Shown piece by piece: positions 46,072 through 57,617 of a stretch of 64,000 nt of DNA (the stretch's first letter is position 1; each line of letters opens with the position of its first letter). The translations under genes were made by a program, and so were the position numbers. The stretch lies in assembly GCA_049999805.1 (NCBI GenBank), contig JBNGIO010005405.1, positions 36,956 to 100,955 of the forward strand, in the 5' to 3' direction. This DNA is from Folioceros fuciformis. Taxonomy: Eukaryota > Anthocerotophyta > Anthocerotopsida > Anthocerotales. The notes beneath the pieces were generated by a model, which saw nothing but the letters and a program-made list of their open reading frames with translations, searched no databases and was not told the origin of the DNA.

Positions 46072-47317
46072 AAAAAAAGGTAGGCTGAGCAAGATATGTT
46101 CCTTTACTTGAGCAAAGTTGGAAACTAGCAAGAGTGAAGACGAGTATGTTACTTGAAACTTATCAAATTGTACTTCCACCTAAAAAACAAAAGAAGGCAA
46201 GGCAACATTATGCAAAAAGCTTGTAGTGGTTGAACAAAGGAACTTCAACATGCAAAACAAAAGAAGGCAAGGCAACCTAATCTCTGCACATAGAAAAGCT
46301 TTAGTAGTCGAAGGGAGGGACTTTTGACTTGCAAAACAGAAGAAGACAAGATAGCCCCAATCTTTGTATGAAGAGTACTGAATCGGTTGTCAAACAGAGG
46401 GACTTTGACCTGTAAAACAAACGAAAATAAAGCAGCCCAATTTTTTTTTATGTTGAAAACCTTAGTCGAACAAAGAGAAAACTACAAGTGGGAAAAAACA
46501 CTTTGCAAATCCGTCTTTCACACAACAAAATGATTCCAAAATGAACATGAGAATCCTAATGACAAAACAAGAGACCAGGATGGAAACATAGAGGGTTTAA
46601 TTCTTAAAAATACCATAATTTGAATCATTATGATAAGTCTAGTGTAACTAAAAGACTAGTGTATGGAGACGGGAGAAACACACAATACCTAATCAAGTCC
46701 CCACAATGCACTCAAAAGTGCTTTGGCCAATGACTGCATAAAACTTCCTGCAAGGGGTAGAACATTGCTTAGCAGGTAACGTGAAATGGCACACACATAT
46801 TACATCAAATTTAATACCTTGAAAAAACTTGTGCTTATCTTCGACTTCCAAGCCTCACAACTGGCTGATAGTTTCCTGAACTCGTCATTCGGCACCACGT
46901 AGAGGCTTTAATGTGTGACTTCGAGGTTTACGTTTCTAAACATATACTGTTGCTCAACGTTTCATTTTCCTTTTATGTTAAATGCAACCTGAATGAAATA
47001 ACTGTCTTCACCCGGTCCTGCCTATGGGAAGGCCTTTCTCTCGGCCCCCAGACACCACGACCACATTCTTGCAAGATGTGAAGCTACGCCATCCTGCGCA
47101 CGCGCAAGAAGTGTCAATGGAAGTTCAAGAAGACGCAACGGAAAAACAGGGGCTGCTCTCCAGAAGGAAGGATCGTCACTCCGCAGCAGCTCATTCTGTA
47201 AGGCAAGGCACATGATTTCTGTCAATCCCAAGTATCCTCCACCAGAATGCAGTCGCATTTTTGACTGCAGAGGCTTGGCCTGATCTGCTGCAAGAAGGTT
47301 GATTCTCCGAGGTGGCG

Positions 47318-49402
47318 ATGGAGGTTGATGAAGATGAGGGTGAGTCAGGAGCCAAGGTGGTGGTTGGCCTGGACTTCGGGACAAGTTTCTCTGGATTTGC
47401 ATTCTGCCACAAGAGTGACCCCGACCGGATCAACACCTTCTACGATTGGCCCGACCAGGTGAAGGGTGGCAGCAAGCCTTACTGCAAGACACAGACCAGC
47501 CTTCACTATGTCCTTGCACGGGGGACAGGACCCCATCGCAGCGACGAGGATTACGTGTTGAGGAACTGGGGGTGGTCTGCACAGGTTGGGTATCTGGAAG
47601 CTCTTCAGGCTTGGTGTAAAAGGGATCAGAAGCAACGCGTTGAGGATCTGCAGGAGGAGGTTGGCTATCTTGTCAAGAGGTTCAAAGTCCGTCTTGCAAG
47701 CCGGCTGTCAGAATCCCCGCTCCCAGCTGGGAGCCCGGACTTGCTCCTTGCTCCAGGCCCAGGAAGAGGGAGGCAGAGCAAACTGCTGTCCTCGGCACTC
47801 AACTTCACCAAGAGGATCTTCAGCAGCCAAGACCACGGCACCCCGGATACAGCCTGGGACAGCATCAAGGCGGAGGTGGAGTGCGAACGCAAGAAGCATG
47901 ACGCACTGGCCCTCTCCGTCCTGGACGGCCTCCCTTCTGGCATGAGCGTGGAGAGGGCCATCTCGGACTACCTTGCAAAGATGACGGACTTCATCATGGC
48001 ACATCTCCAACACACATACGGCAAGCACCTCACCAAGAGACAGGTCCAATGGTGCCTCACAGTTCCTGCTATCTGGGACGACCGAGCCAAGCAGCACATG
48101 CGGAGCTGCGCAGAGAAGGCAGGCATGGTGACAGGAATGTTCTGCCCTGAACAAGCAGCAAATTTAGCCAGCCCGCATCCCCTGCAGATCGTCCTGGAAT
48201 CCGAGGCTGCCTCCGTCTACTGCCTTACCAAGTCCAAGCTCCTGGGCCTGGGCAAGGGATCCCACTTCCTGGTAGCCGACGTCGGAGGCGGCACAGTGGA
48301 CATCGTCGTTCACACCATGTCCAGCTCCACCCACGGCACGAAAGCTCTCAGTATGCAGGAAGCCAAGCAGAGCACAGGCGGCCTCTGTGGAGGTTCCTAT
48401 GTCGATCATAACTTCCTCTCCTTCCTGTCTCACAGAATCGGAGGCTTCGACTCCTTCGTCCGAGCCAACCCTACCTTTACGCCGATCCTTCACCGACGAT
48501 GGGAGGAGATCAAATGCAGCTTCGACGGCTCTTTCAGCTGGGACCAGAGCCTGGATTTCGAGCTTCCCCGCAAGCTGGCCACAGCATGGAAGCGCCATGA
48601 CGTAGAAAACGGAAAGTTCTTGGCCAGCAATAACTACGACGAGCTCGCCATCTCCGCTTCTCAGATGAAGGACATCTTCGATCCAGTGATCGACCAGATC
48701 CTGGACCTGATCCGGGCACAGATGTCGGCCGAGATCAAGGTGCTGATGATCGTGGGAGGATTCTCGGCCTCACCATACCTGAACCGGAGATTGCGAGGCG
48801 CGTTCGGGATGCAGGTCGAGGAGATAATCTGTCCCCCGGACCCGGGCAGCGCCATCTGCCAGGGAGCTGTGGCACTCGGGGCTTCCCCTTGCAGCATCGT
48901 CACCTCCAGGATTGCCAGGAGGACGTACGGAATCGCGACATTCAGAGACCCGTGCAGCATGGACCCGCCGGGATCGCAGGTGCTGCGGAACGGGAAGCTG
49001 CGATGCCGAGATGGTTTCCACATCTTCGTGAGGAAGGGAGACCGGATAGGCATCGACCAGTGCGTGAAGCATCGATACTGCCCCGCCGTGGACGATCAGC
49101 AAGGCATCCGCTTCGAGCTCTTCAGCTCGCCGTCACCGGCACCAGTGTATGTCACTGAGCGAGGAGTGCAGCTGGAAGGATCTTTCTTGTTTGACATCAG
49201 TGGAGACGCATCCAACCTCGGCCGCCTCCGTAGCGTCTGCATCTCCATGTTCTTCGGCCGCTCCTGCATAGAAGTCCGGGCGCAGCGGCAGAATTTTGGA
49301 GACGTCAATGAGGTGGTGAAGCTGGAGCCCCTGGGAGGATTGGCTGATCCGTTTGCGTTCAAGAACGGGGAGCTTCAGATGCTTGTCCCCATGTCACCGT
49401 AG
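47318..49402 (+). CDS. HSPA12-type HSP70-like protein
   Basis: A single exon of 694 residues. The actin/HSP70 ATPase fold is shown by VVVGLDFGTSFSGFAF (phosphate 1), WCLTVPAIWDD, SEAASVYCL, HFLVADVGGGTVDIVVH (phosphate 2) and VLMIVGGFSASPYLNRRL (adenosine motif). The inserts and overall layout match HSPA12A/B rather than canonical HSP70. The C-terminal 150 residues are short beta-rich sequence without the helical lid or an EEVD tail, so classical substrate-chaperone function is doubtful; HSPA12 functions are poorly known. The start is the ATG at 47318 (GCGATGG); a GTG two codons upstream extends the frame only nominally. An acidic N-terminus with no signal sequence suggests cytosol. Confidence 0.87.
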   Translation: MEVDEDEGESGAKVVVGLDFGTSFSGFAFCHKSDPDRINTFYDWPDQVKGGSKPYCKTQTSLHYVLARGTGPHRSDEDYVLRNWGWSAQVGYLEALQAWCKRDQKQRVEDLQEEVGYLVKRFKVRLASRLSESPLPAGSPDLLLAPGPGRGRQSKLLSSALNFTKRIFSSQDHGTPDTAWDSIKAEVECERKKHDALALSVLDGLPSGMSVERAISDYLAKMTDFIMAHLQHTYGKHLTKRQVQWCLTVPAIWDDRAKQHMRSCAEKAGMVTGMFCPEQAANLASPHPLQIVLESEAASVYCLTKSKLLGLGKGSHFLVADVGGGTVDIVVHTMSSSTHGTKALSMQEAKQSTGGLCGGSYVDHNFLSFLSHRIGGFDSFVRANPTFTPILHRRWEEIKCSFDGSFSWDQSLDFELPRKLATAWKRHDVENGKFLASNNYDELAISASQMKDIFDPVIDQILDLIRAQMSAEIKVLMIVGGFSASPYLNRRLRGAFGMQVEEIICPPDPGSAICQGAVALGASPCSIVTSRIARRTYGIATFRDPCSMDPPGSQVLRNGKLRCRDGFHIFVRKGDRIGIDQCVKHRYCPAVDDQQGIRFELFSSPSPAPVYVTERGVQLEGSFLFDISGDASNLGRLRSVCISMFFGRSCIEVRAQRQNFGDVNEVVKLEPLGGLADPFAFKNGELQMLVPMSP

Positions 49403-50360
49403 CACATTGAAGGGGAACAAGACGCACTCACATTCCAAGAAAGAACGGGGAGGACGCTGCATATATTCATGTCGGGTGTCACATGGCAGGTAAGAGTGGA
49501 AAATATGGGAGTACCGTTCCAAGAACGTGGAGGGAACTGGAACGCAGAAGCAAGACGAGCTGGAACCGGGCCATCCGACGTCCTTGCGGCTCGTCTCCCC
49601 AGAATGAATGGTGTCGGATTGGCCTGTGGTACTGCTACATTGGAGAGCCCCGAGCGAATCTGAACGCCCTACCGCAGAAAGCTCGTGCAGGAGGGCGTCT
49701 ACGGGGCCGTGGTCTCCCAAGGAGAGGGAGCTGCGGGCGAACTCCCTTGAGCTGAAGGAGATGATAAACATCTCGTGCACGCCGTCGGCATCGGGACTCG
49801 TAGATGTGGATGCGGTCTAGCCCGATGAGGAGGCTTCCCGGCTCGGCGCTTGCTGTCACGAAGTAGTAACAAAGATTTTGCCCTGTTGGACTCCAGAACG
49901 CTTCCTCTCACAGAGGACGGCCCGGAAAACTGTGGTGCACGAGCGGTCGTGAAAATCCTGCATGACGTGGATGGTTGTGATACGTAAGCTCGTTGATGAG
50001 CTCCACCTCTACATCTGCAGTCTCCAGTGCCTCGGATAATTCCAGGGGTATGCACACAGTTTGCAGGCAAGCCGCCCACACTTGCCTCCTGCCATGCCCG
50101 AAATTTTGAATTGTAGCTGGAGAGGGGCCCGTTCGTGCGCAGGTCTGGTAGTGGTGCAAAATCTGTGTTCTCCATGGGCTGTATCCATTGCAAGGGAAAT
50201 CTCGAATCCGGACACTGCAATGCCCTTCCTGACAATACGACGGTAAGAGGAGTACAGTACAGTCTGGACATACGTTGCCGTGTGCCTGTTCACGAATCTG
50301 GGAGAGATGCCTGTATTCGGCCTCCTGGAAATGTACAAGAGATTATGACATAGGTGGCTT
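49403..50360. other. Intergenic; 3' flanks of convergent genes
   Basis: It lies between the HSPA12-like gene (+) and the At5g03900-like gene (-). Several G+C-rich frames overlap on both strands (for example 49699-50271 and 49908-50159, minus) and resemble coding sequence in composition. They share no single uninterrupted frame or motif that I can name. A decayed gene is possible. Confidence 0.4.
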
Positions 50361-53300
50361 TCAGCTGGACTCAGCTTTCCTGACCTGAGTAGCCTGTTGA
50401 GCTTGCCTTTCTCTCAGTTGCCTCTCCCATTCCTGAGCCTCGTAGTCTTGCTCACTGAAGTCTTTCTCGGTCGAATACACGATCCTTTCCTTGTTTATTA
50501 CAGTCCGATTCGCAGACTCACGAGCACTCTTGATCTGGCAAAGGAAGATATCAAACACAGATTCTTCAAAACCACAATGAAGGAAAGACGACAACAAAAT
50601 GGAGTCATCCAATACCTTCTTAAGCAAAGCAGGATCGGCGCGGTCCAATGTTATAGCCCGTTCCATGCGAGCACGGTTTCGTTCCTCGATCTGCAGATTC
50701 TTTTGCTGTAGAACAACCCATCGGAAGGCTGGAATGGCAAAGAATGCGGCTGTGTACACCTGTTGAAATGCATAGCCATTGGTCATTCGAAAAGGACTTC
50801 AACCCGAGTGCTGCATTCATACCTCAATGTCAAATTTCCCACCTGAAGAAGTGGTAGGATTTTTGATACGAATGGGATGAAGCCGCTGGCTCCACCTAAA
50901 TGGCCCATGAGCGTATAGTCTCTGCCAGAAACACATCCACAGACAGCCAGCTCAGTGCAATGTCCTCCTCACCAGAAGGGAAAGCACCCTTCACCCGCAA
51001 AAGCAATTGAGCTTCGAATCACAGCTGAGCAGCGCCGCTGATTTAGACACCTGGTAGTTACTCACTTCAGCATACTGCTCAGAATAATGACTCCAAGCAT
51101 ATTCACTCCGCCAAGACCAATAACCATTGCTCTTTCCATTGCGTTAGCCTTGCTGAAAAACATTGGCAGCCAGAGGACACCTTCAGGAGAAGAAAAAGCA
51201 GCACTCGCGCTGGTAGATTCTTCTTCAGAACATATGTGAAGTTCAGAAACGTCACACATTCAGAGTAATAAACAGGACAAGTTCCACAGACCCTTCAAAA
51301 CTTCAGACATACCTAAAGTTCAAACGCTTCTCTGCAAAATATCCGACTATCTTTTGCTGCGCTCTTCGACCCAGCCAATCTACACCTGAGCGTTGCAACG
51401 ATGGGAAGCGATAAAGAATGTTCCCCTGCAACAGAGGATAATATTCCTCAGCAAACTGGCACAAGCAGCTGGCTGATATATACGAACTGCCAGGACTTGT
51501 CGTTTCAGGGAACGGTTTTCACCTTGTCATCCACTTCTGGTTGCCCATCAAATCGCAAGAGGACAGGCAGCACATAGGATTCATCACTCTGCAAAATCAA
51601 GAACCCAGGTGAGATCCATCTGGCACGCACAATTGAAGAGCAGCATGGTATTGCCTGTGCGGACAGAAGTAGATAAAGGACGTCTACTACTTCTGCCAAA
51701 AACAGCATACTTCATTATCGTTGCGTAGTGGGGGAACATTCAGAAACGGAGCCAACTCCTCGGCAGTAACTACACCGCCCTTGGTGGTAATAAGATCTCC
51801 AATCTGCAGAGCCTCATATCGGATATTCGTTAAAAAATCAATCTTAACAACAGGCCTTGATTTCATGGGTGAATCCAGCATTCCCCCCCGGAGGAGGGTG
51901 TTGACAGACACATCCGTAGTTGATCAGAACAGCACAGGATAGGACTTCCACTAAAGGAACCCAAACTAGGAGACTCTTCGCATGAACTTACAGCTCTCCA
52001 CCGCTGATCTTCTAATCCTTCATTTGGATCCTCATCCCCAAAAACAAAAGAAAACACCTGCATCAAGTTCCAAGAAACTCATAAGATTTTCCTCGACACT
52101 AACTCTGAAAAGAACTGGAGAGAGAAACGACAGCTCACTTACAGATTCAAAGAAGTTAAAACCACCATTTGTCCTCGTTCTCCTCCGTCTGTAGTAATAT
52201 GGGTCCCAATACCTGCACTGAGCATGTCAGGCTTCCAGAGCAAGCTAAGTCGACACTGGGTCATAATCTGCCAAGCATACAGCCAATAAGAATAGCAAAT
52301 GGGCACTACATACCAGAACAAATCTGCAGGGCTGATAAACATTGTGAACCCAGGACCAGAGGATCTCTGGGCCCCATATCCCCGGTTGCTTCTGCTGTCC
52401 TCATCACTGCCAGATGCAAAATTTAAACAGGTCACCACTGCGAGCGCAACAACTAGCCTTTCAGAAATTCAAATTCAAGTCTTGTCAGTTCTATCCTTGA
52501 GACGAGGCTCGACTAGCCCTGGGAAGAAGCAATTGTTAACATCCATTGCCTTTCAGCAGGACTTTAATCATACCTCCGGGCGGAAGAGATGAGAACTACA
52601 ATAGCGCTGTACACGAGCACAATGGAAGCCAAAAGAGTTGTTCCAAATGTCACACGCACCAAATATGATCCTACTTCCTGGAGAATCAGACGGCATTTGG
52701 CAAATACGTCTGAGAGCAGTGCCAGAGCACGCAGTGATTCAATTTGAAACCAGCTCCGTCAATCCACGCTAGATACCTGAACTTTCTGGAATGTGGGCTC
52801 CAATCTTATTTTCAGAGACTTGGCAGTGAGATTGGACCGATATTCCCTTGGAAAGCAATAAAGAACATCACCTTCATCTGAGACCTGAGGAATGGAGACA
52901 AAACACATGGTTACCATCCTCATTACTCCCTCATGGACCACAGACTGCGTAGAAGAGCCCATCTCATCCAGCAGACCCAGAAAAAGAGGTTCCACCCTAC
53001 CATACCTCCAAAAACCCGCCAGAATCTGCAGCAAGTGCCTGCAAGGCACTTTGAGCTTGTGTGACTTTCAGACCAGTCCTCGCAGCCACATCCCCCACAG
53101 TGACTCGTCTTCCAAGGTCATCAATGGCTTGCATACAGCTGTCTCGCAACGAAGGGGGCAGCGAATCTGTCTCGATCCTATTTACAAGATTTAGGCCCGA
53201 CGTCAGGCCTCCATTGCTATCGGCTCTACATTTGAAAGCAAGCCTCCTCCTGTCTCCGGGCTCCGGGGTCCTGTGCAGAATCAACCGCCCCAAGAATCCG

Positions 53301-53542
53301 TTTTGTAGAGATCTGCCTTGACTCGTGAAAGAGAGCCTTATTCCACTGCGGGCACCGCGGCTTCTCCGCCCGAACCTCCCTACTGAAATGACCTTTGCAG
53401 GCAACGCGCACAACCCATGAGAAACCTGCAAACCCTGGATCACTTGAGACCTGATCAGGCATGAGCTGCAAGACCCGCTTGACCAACCAACAAGTGGTGC
53501 AGGTCTAAGCCCCTGCCAGCCCGGGCATCCCGAAATCTGCAT
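50361..53542 (-). CDS. At5g03900-like plastid membrane protein ('Fe-S cluster biosynthesis family' annotation)
   Basis: A many-exon gene. Clear exons are 53542-53006, 52884-52777 and 52677-52574, then exons near 52.40-52.33, 52.21-52.14, 52.06, 51.85-51.7, 51.6-51.5, 51.4-51.3, 51.15-51.06 and 50.84-50.36 kb. The N-terminus (MQISGCPGWQGLRPAP, Ser/Arg-rich to residue about 80) is transit-peptide-like. A winged-helix-like segment (VTVGDVAARTGLKVTQAQSA) precedes SDEGDVLYCFPREYRSNL, a TM segment (FGTTLLASIVLVYSAIVVLI), SPADLFWYWDPYYYRRRR, FSFVFGDEDPNEGLEDQRW, TKGGVVTAEELAPFL, SYVLPVLLRFDGQPEVD, a second TM (MVIGLGGVNMLGVIILSSML) and C-terminal ERIVYSTEKDFSEQDYEAQEWE. This order matches the plant- and cyanobacteria-type family named after At5g03900; the biochemical role is unproven despite its database name. 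Confidence 0.87.
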
Positions 53543-53879
53543 CCTGCTGTTCCTCTACTCTGCTGTCCTATTTAAGGTAGCTGCCAGGAAATGGAGCAGC
53601 AGCTGGCCATGGGCGGATTAGCATACATGAGCGTGTCCACTCGAAACCTTGCGCACTTCAGATCGATGGGCAGAAGATCGTGGTTGTGCATCGATCGTGC
53701 CACCTTTCCCTCCTCGCCGTTCCACATTGCATACATATGGACGAGGCTTTTAATTCCCGTGTTAATACCGGCTTAGTCTGACTTCTGGGCTGTCACTTAT
53801 TTCCCATCCCCATTGCCACACAACTGCCCTCTCCTGTCTGCGGATCAATTCCCGCTCCGCGGATTTGGTGGGTTTCAGA
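53543..53879. promoter_or_regulatory. Bidirectional promoter between two divergent genes
   Basis: Only 337 bp separate the two start codons, so both promoters and leaders must share this segment. No strong TATA box; CT-rich runs occur near 53690-53720 and 53815-53835. Confidence 0.45.
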
Positions 53880-56306
53880 ATGGGGAGGGCGAACGCCAGT
53901 AGATTGGTGGCCAGGGCTGCTGCTGCTGCAGTACGAAGGTCGCTGGTGTCTCACTGTGCCCCAGCTACTTCATCCGGACCTGTACAGGGCCACAAGGCAT
54001 GGGAGCATCAAATTCGGCAGGTGAGCATCTATGTCTGCCGCAATGAGCTGGTGGCTGCAAATCGTTGGTGGGCACGAAGGCTGGGATTAGGTTTCACGAC
54101 AGCTTGGTGCTTTGTGGTGATGCTGCATCTGCACAGTGGGGAAGCTCAGCTGCAGTGGCATCAGTGGATGAGCTGGAAGAGGAGATCGTTTTCCCAAGGT
54201 GTGGACTTGGCTGCTCTTGATTTGTTGATCCTTTTGCATGATCTGTTAAGCGCTTGGTGGATAGGGTCTTCACTGCTTTCCTTCACTATCTCGGCAGGGA
54301 GGGTCCAGGGGTAAGCTACGCACTGAATTGGGCTCTCGCAGCAGCTGGAGTGCCACCTTCTGGGGAGGCTTATCGCAATCTCAAAGATGCAGAGTTGAAG
54401 AAACATGGGGCTGCTGTACCAGGTCTTGGTTTCCGTTCCGGTTCTGTTTATCTGTGACAATGCTTGCAGTCGTTTCAACTGAAGTGCGTGCTATTTCAGC
54501 GCTGATTTCTGCATCAGAGCAGGACATGTTTGGCTGTGGGCGCTTATCAGTCGGCCAATGTGGTGGGTGCAGAAGAGAAATCTGGCGCTGGCATGTTTGT
54601 AGCAGGAAATAGAGCTGCAGGTGCTGTTGAGATTACCAAAGGACAGTTCAGCAGATTGTACAAAGAGGTGAGAGCTCTTGTAATTATAATGTATCTGTGC
54701 TGAAACTTCCAAGGCTGAAGAATCTGCGCTGTTGGGCAGGTAACAGCTCATTTGGGGTCCGCCTCAAAGCTGTATGTGCATGATGGAGCTGTGGGATCGT
54801 CTTCAACATCAGATGCAAAAATACGCACAATAGCCGATGACCCCTCTGTTTCTCTGTATCTCCGAAGCATTCTACTGCCAACGCCTACTCGGGTGGTGTC
54901 TTTTGAAGCTTTCCCTATCACTGTCCTCGTGGCATCCCGTTATCGGTTTGCATCTCCTTCCGTCAACTTGCAAGAATGGCGTTTGCTTCGTTCGTTTTTG
55001 AGGGTTCGACGCGTTGTCATTTCAGGATTCTGTAGTCTGTCCAGGAAGAATTCTCTAAAGTCTGAGCGTGGCATAGTTTCTGATGAGCTTTCCCTTGCCT
55101 ATCGACAGTTCACAATCTCTGGGACAACTTGGGCTACCAGAGAAGGCAGAGTTCGTTGCTGCAGACTTTGAGACCTCGACTGCCCTCTTGGTTGGGTCGG
55201 CTTACACTGACTCACGAGCCGTGAAGGCAGTGCTCTCGGCTTTGGCTGGCCCAACAATTCTGGAACGGGAAGCTGTGCCGCTAGCAGCTCGGTGAGTTAG
55301 TCGCTTGCAAGGTTTTGGTGCTCGATACGCAGCATGTGGACTGTTTTACATTCCAACTTCAGTTGCTTCTTCTTCATGATATGGACAGGCTACTTGTTCA
55401 GGGGGACTGCACCATCCTGCTCTTTGCACCCGAGGATATAGTGCAGAGCAGCCCATCACTGCTGAAGGCTGCTGTATCAAAGGATTTAGGAGTGGCATGG
55501 AGCTCTGATGGACTGGCACGATTGTTTGAGCCCTCGTCTGAACGCCCAAATGTATATAAGAATCCAGCCTCGGTCGTTATTCTGACTGCAGACAGGTAAG
55601 CATCGTTCGGGCATGCTCTTGAATCTAATTCTGGCCGTAAGTCAATCTGCGGGGACACTTTTTGATCAATCGTGCAGCTCTGGGGCAGTGCCTAGTGTGA
55701 CCAAGGTTCAGCCATCCCAGGCTGTGTATCACTTCCTCGCTGGGTACAACGGAAACTCATTCAGTCCTGCCTATCAAGTAGGACCAACGTCGGTAGATGC
55801 TGTGACTCTAGCTGAGAAGTTCCTGTCTCAGGTACACCATGGATATGTGCATTCAGATCCCACCTACTCTAGATGACAACAACCATTCCGACACACCTTG
55901 CTGTGGTTGTGTGCTTGTCAGTTGGTGAGCTCAGGAGCCTCTCCTTTTCTTGTCAACGCATATGAAGGTGACAAGGCCTTACCAGGTAAACCCCGACCTT
56001 GTGACAGGGCTTTATGAACTTAGTCATCAGAGGCTCAGGTGACTTCTCGTGTGCAGACGCAGAGCTGTTCAAGTTGGTCACATCCACAGCTTTAGAGAAG
56101 CTTCCCAAGAATACGGGAAAGAAGCCATCAGAAGCCGCGGGTAAAATCCTTCCATCGCAAATTTTGTTGGTGGCCCTTCCTATAAGGAGCTGCCTCACTA
56201 AAAGCTAGGTTGCTTTCTCTGGCATGCAGTTGAAGCCCTGAAGAAAAAGTACACGAATTTCGTGTCCACCACTTTCCCTAATCTCCCAGAAGGAATAGCT
56301 CTTTGA
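53880..56306 (+). CDS. ATP-type PEP carboxykinase-like protein, probable pseudoenzyme
   Basis: A multi-exon gene: 53880-54020, 54080-54198, from 54265, then exons near 54.53-54.67, 54740-54890, 55.12-55.29, 55.39-55.60, 55.68-55.83, 55.93-55.99 and 56.01-56.14 kb, ending 56230-56306. The third-to-fourth exon junction is unresolved. The N-terminus (MGRANASRLVARAAAAAVRR) is presequence-like. Family evidence: VTAHLGSASKLYVHDGAVGS matches the PEPCK(ATP) 'LYV.D...G' region, VVILTADRSGAVPSV then SQAVYHFLAGYN matches the conserved 'T.D..GVLPPVS.L...Q..YHFLSGYT' block, and PAYQVGPTSVDAVTLAEKFL follows. The kinase P-loop (GLSGTGKT) is absent; the equivalent place reads GDCTILLFAPEDIV. PEPCK catalysis is therefore unlikely. 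It ends at NLPEGIAL-stop. Confidence 0.78.
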
Positions 56307-56383
56307 AGGGTGATCACTGGCATGTGCAAGGACGTTGTCGCCTGAGGAAAACAAGCAGCACCTCCAAACGTTAGTACGGAACT

Positions 56384-56693
56384 GGGGAAACCCTAGCCAG
56401 TACCCAGGGCCAGTGGGCAAACTTTAGAAACCTCAGTGATCCGGAAGCGCACAACAAAGCCCCTGCTACCTCCTTTGGAATCGCTGTCGATTGCATTGAT
56501 GGTCCTTTGACGATGAATGTGCGTACCTGCCAAGTCGAAGGTCTGACAGGGTGCAACACCAAGGCTTTCAACATATTTGTGATTGGGTTGTCCAGTGCTG
56601 AGCAGCGAGGTCGACCAGCCACTCAAGATTTCGTACGTCGTCCTCACAAGTTCCAAGCAAGCTCGTATGTGGGACGTGACTTCTCACCAGTGA
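56384..56693. repeat. Diverged duplicated element, copy 1
   Basis: It shares GTCCAGTGCTGAGCAGCGAG, TCCTTTGACGATGA and 'CCAGGGCCAG.GG' blocks, in the same order and orientation, with the copy at 57618-57940. On the minus strand both can be read through 'SLLSTG(Q/E)PNHK.V.SL', suggesting a decayed coding origin. Confidence 0.7.
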
Positions 56694-57617
56694 CAAGTCC
56701 TCTCCAAAAGATTCAATTGACGAGAACTCTGCAAATTGACTCCCGTCTGACGAAGGCCGGACTACGTTGTATTTCGGCAGCCAGGCTGCATTGTAGTTTG
56801 GCTGCAGAGCCCAGCTTTGAGTCGTCCTAATGTTTAGGGTGCTCAATAAGCCCCCCCAATAACTTGAGGTGAGCACGACGAAGAAACATTGGAAGCCATG
56901 GCTTGCGTGCTCGGCTTAGCTGGGAATGTGTTTGTGTTGCCTGTGGCAGACAGTTATGCAGTGCAAGCTGAGGTTGGAGTGGTGCTAAAGATAACAGGAG
57001 ACAAAATTATGGTGCTAGATCCCTCCAAGCTCCTTGCGACCACCGGCGACAATGCAGACAGCGCGCATTCTTGTATTGTATCCTGACGAACATTCGGCCG
57101 CTTTCCTAGTATTGCAACGCCGCCCCCTTTCCCACGACTGCTGCTGCTATCTTTATGAGAAGTCAGCTGGCTCATGCTCTGCGCAAGGTAGGTCGGAAAG
57201 CTTTTCAGACCGCAGGTTGGGAAAAGGAAGCAGGCCCGTCTCTTTACTACTTGCACGAAGTCGCCACGCTCCATAAATTGGAGGAAGCAGTCTTGAGATC
57301 TGGGAAGGGAAGCCTGGTGCTTTCCTGAGGGTTTAGGAAAGCCGGTTCTTCAACACCTCGAGGTCTGACAATGTTGTTTACTACTCGCCGCTGCGAACTT
57401 CGTGCAATCGTTGATGGATGAATACCACAAACCAAGCTTGTTTCTCGAGAAGGCGCTGGAGCTGGTGGATAAATCCATCGTGGAATCGAGACCCGCCTCG
57501 TTACTTCTCCATCGAGCTTTGTTGTGGAGACGTGCACGAGCTCTGAGACGTGCAGACAAAGACGCACACGAATCGTGACGACTTTCATACATTTGGAATT
57601 ATTTATTGTGGAATTGA

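Larger units (their letters stand above)
44848..47317. other. Repeat-rich intergenic region
   Basis: No gene recognised. It holds an exact 37-bp duplication, a 47-bp array, a 41-bp array, and repeats of CAAAACAAAAGAAGGCAAGG-type sequence at about 46180-46440 (the clear arrays are listed separately). The last about 300 bases are the HSPA12-like leader. Confidence 0.65.

Noticed and set aside
56889-57086. Small secreted protein beginning MEAMACVLGLAG
   Set aside because: Hydrophobic start but no conserved cysteines, no second exon or paralogue seen; insufficient support.
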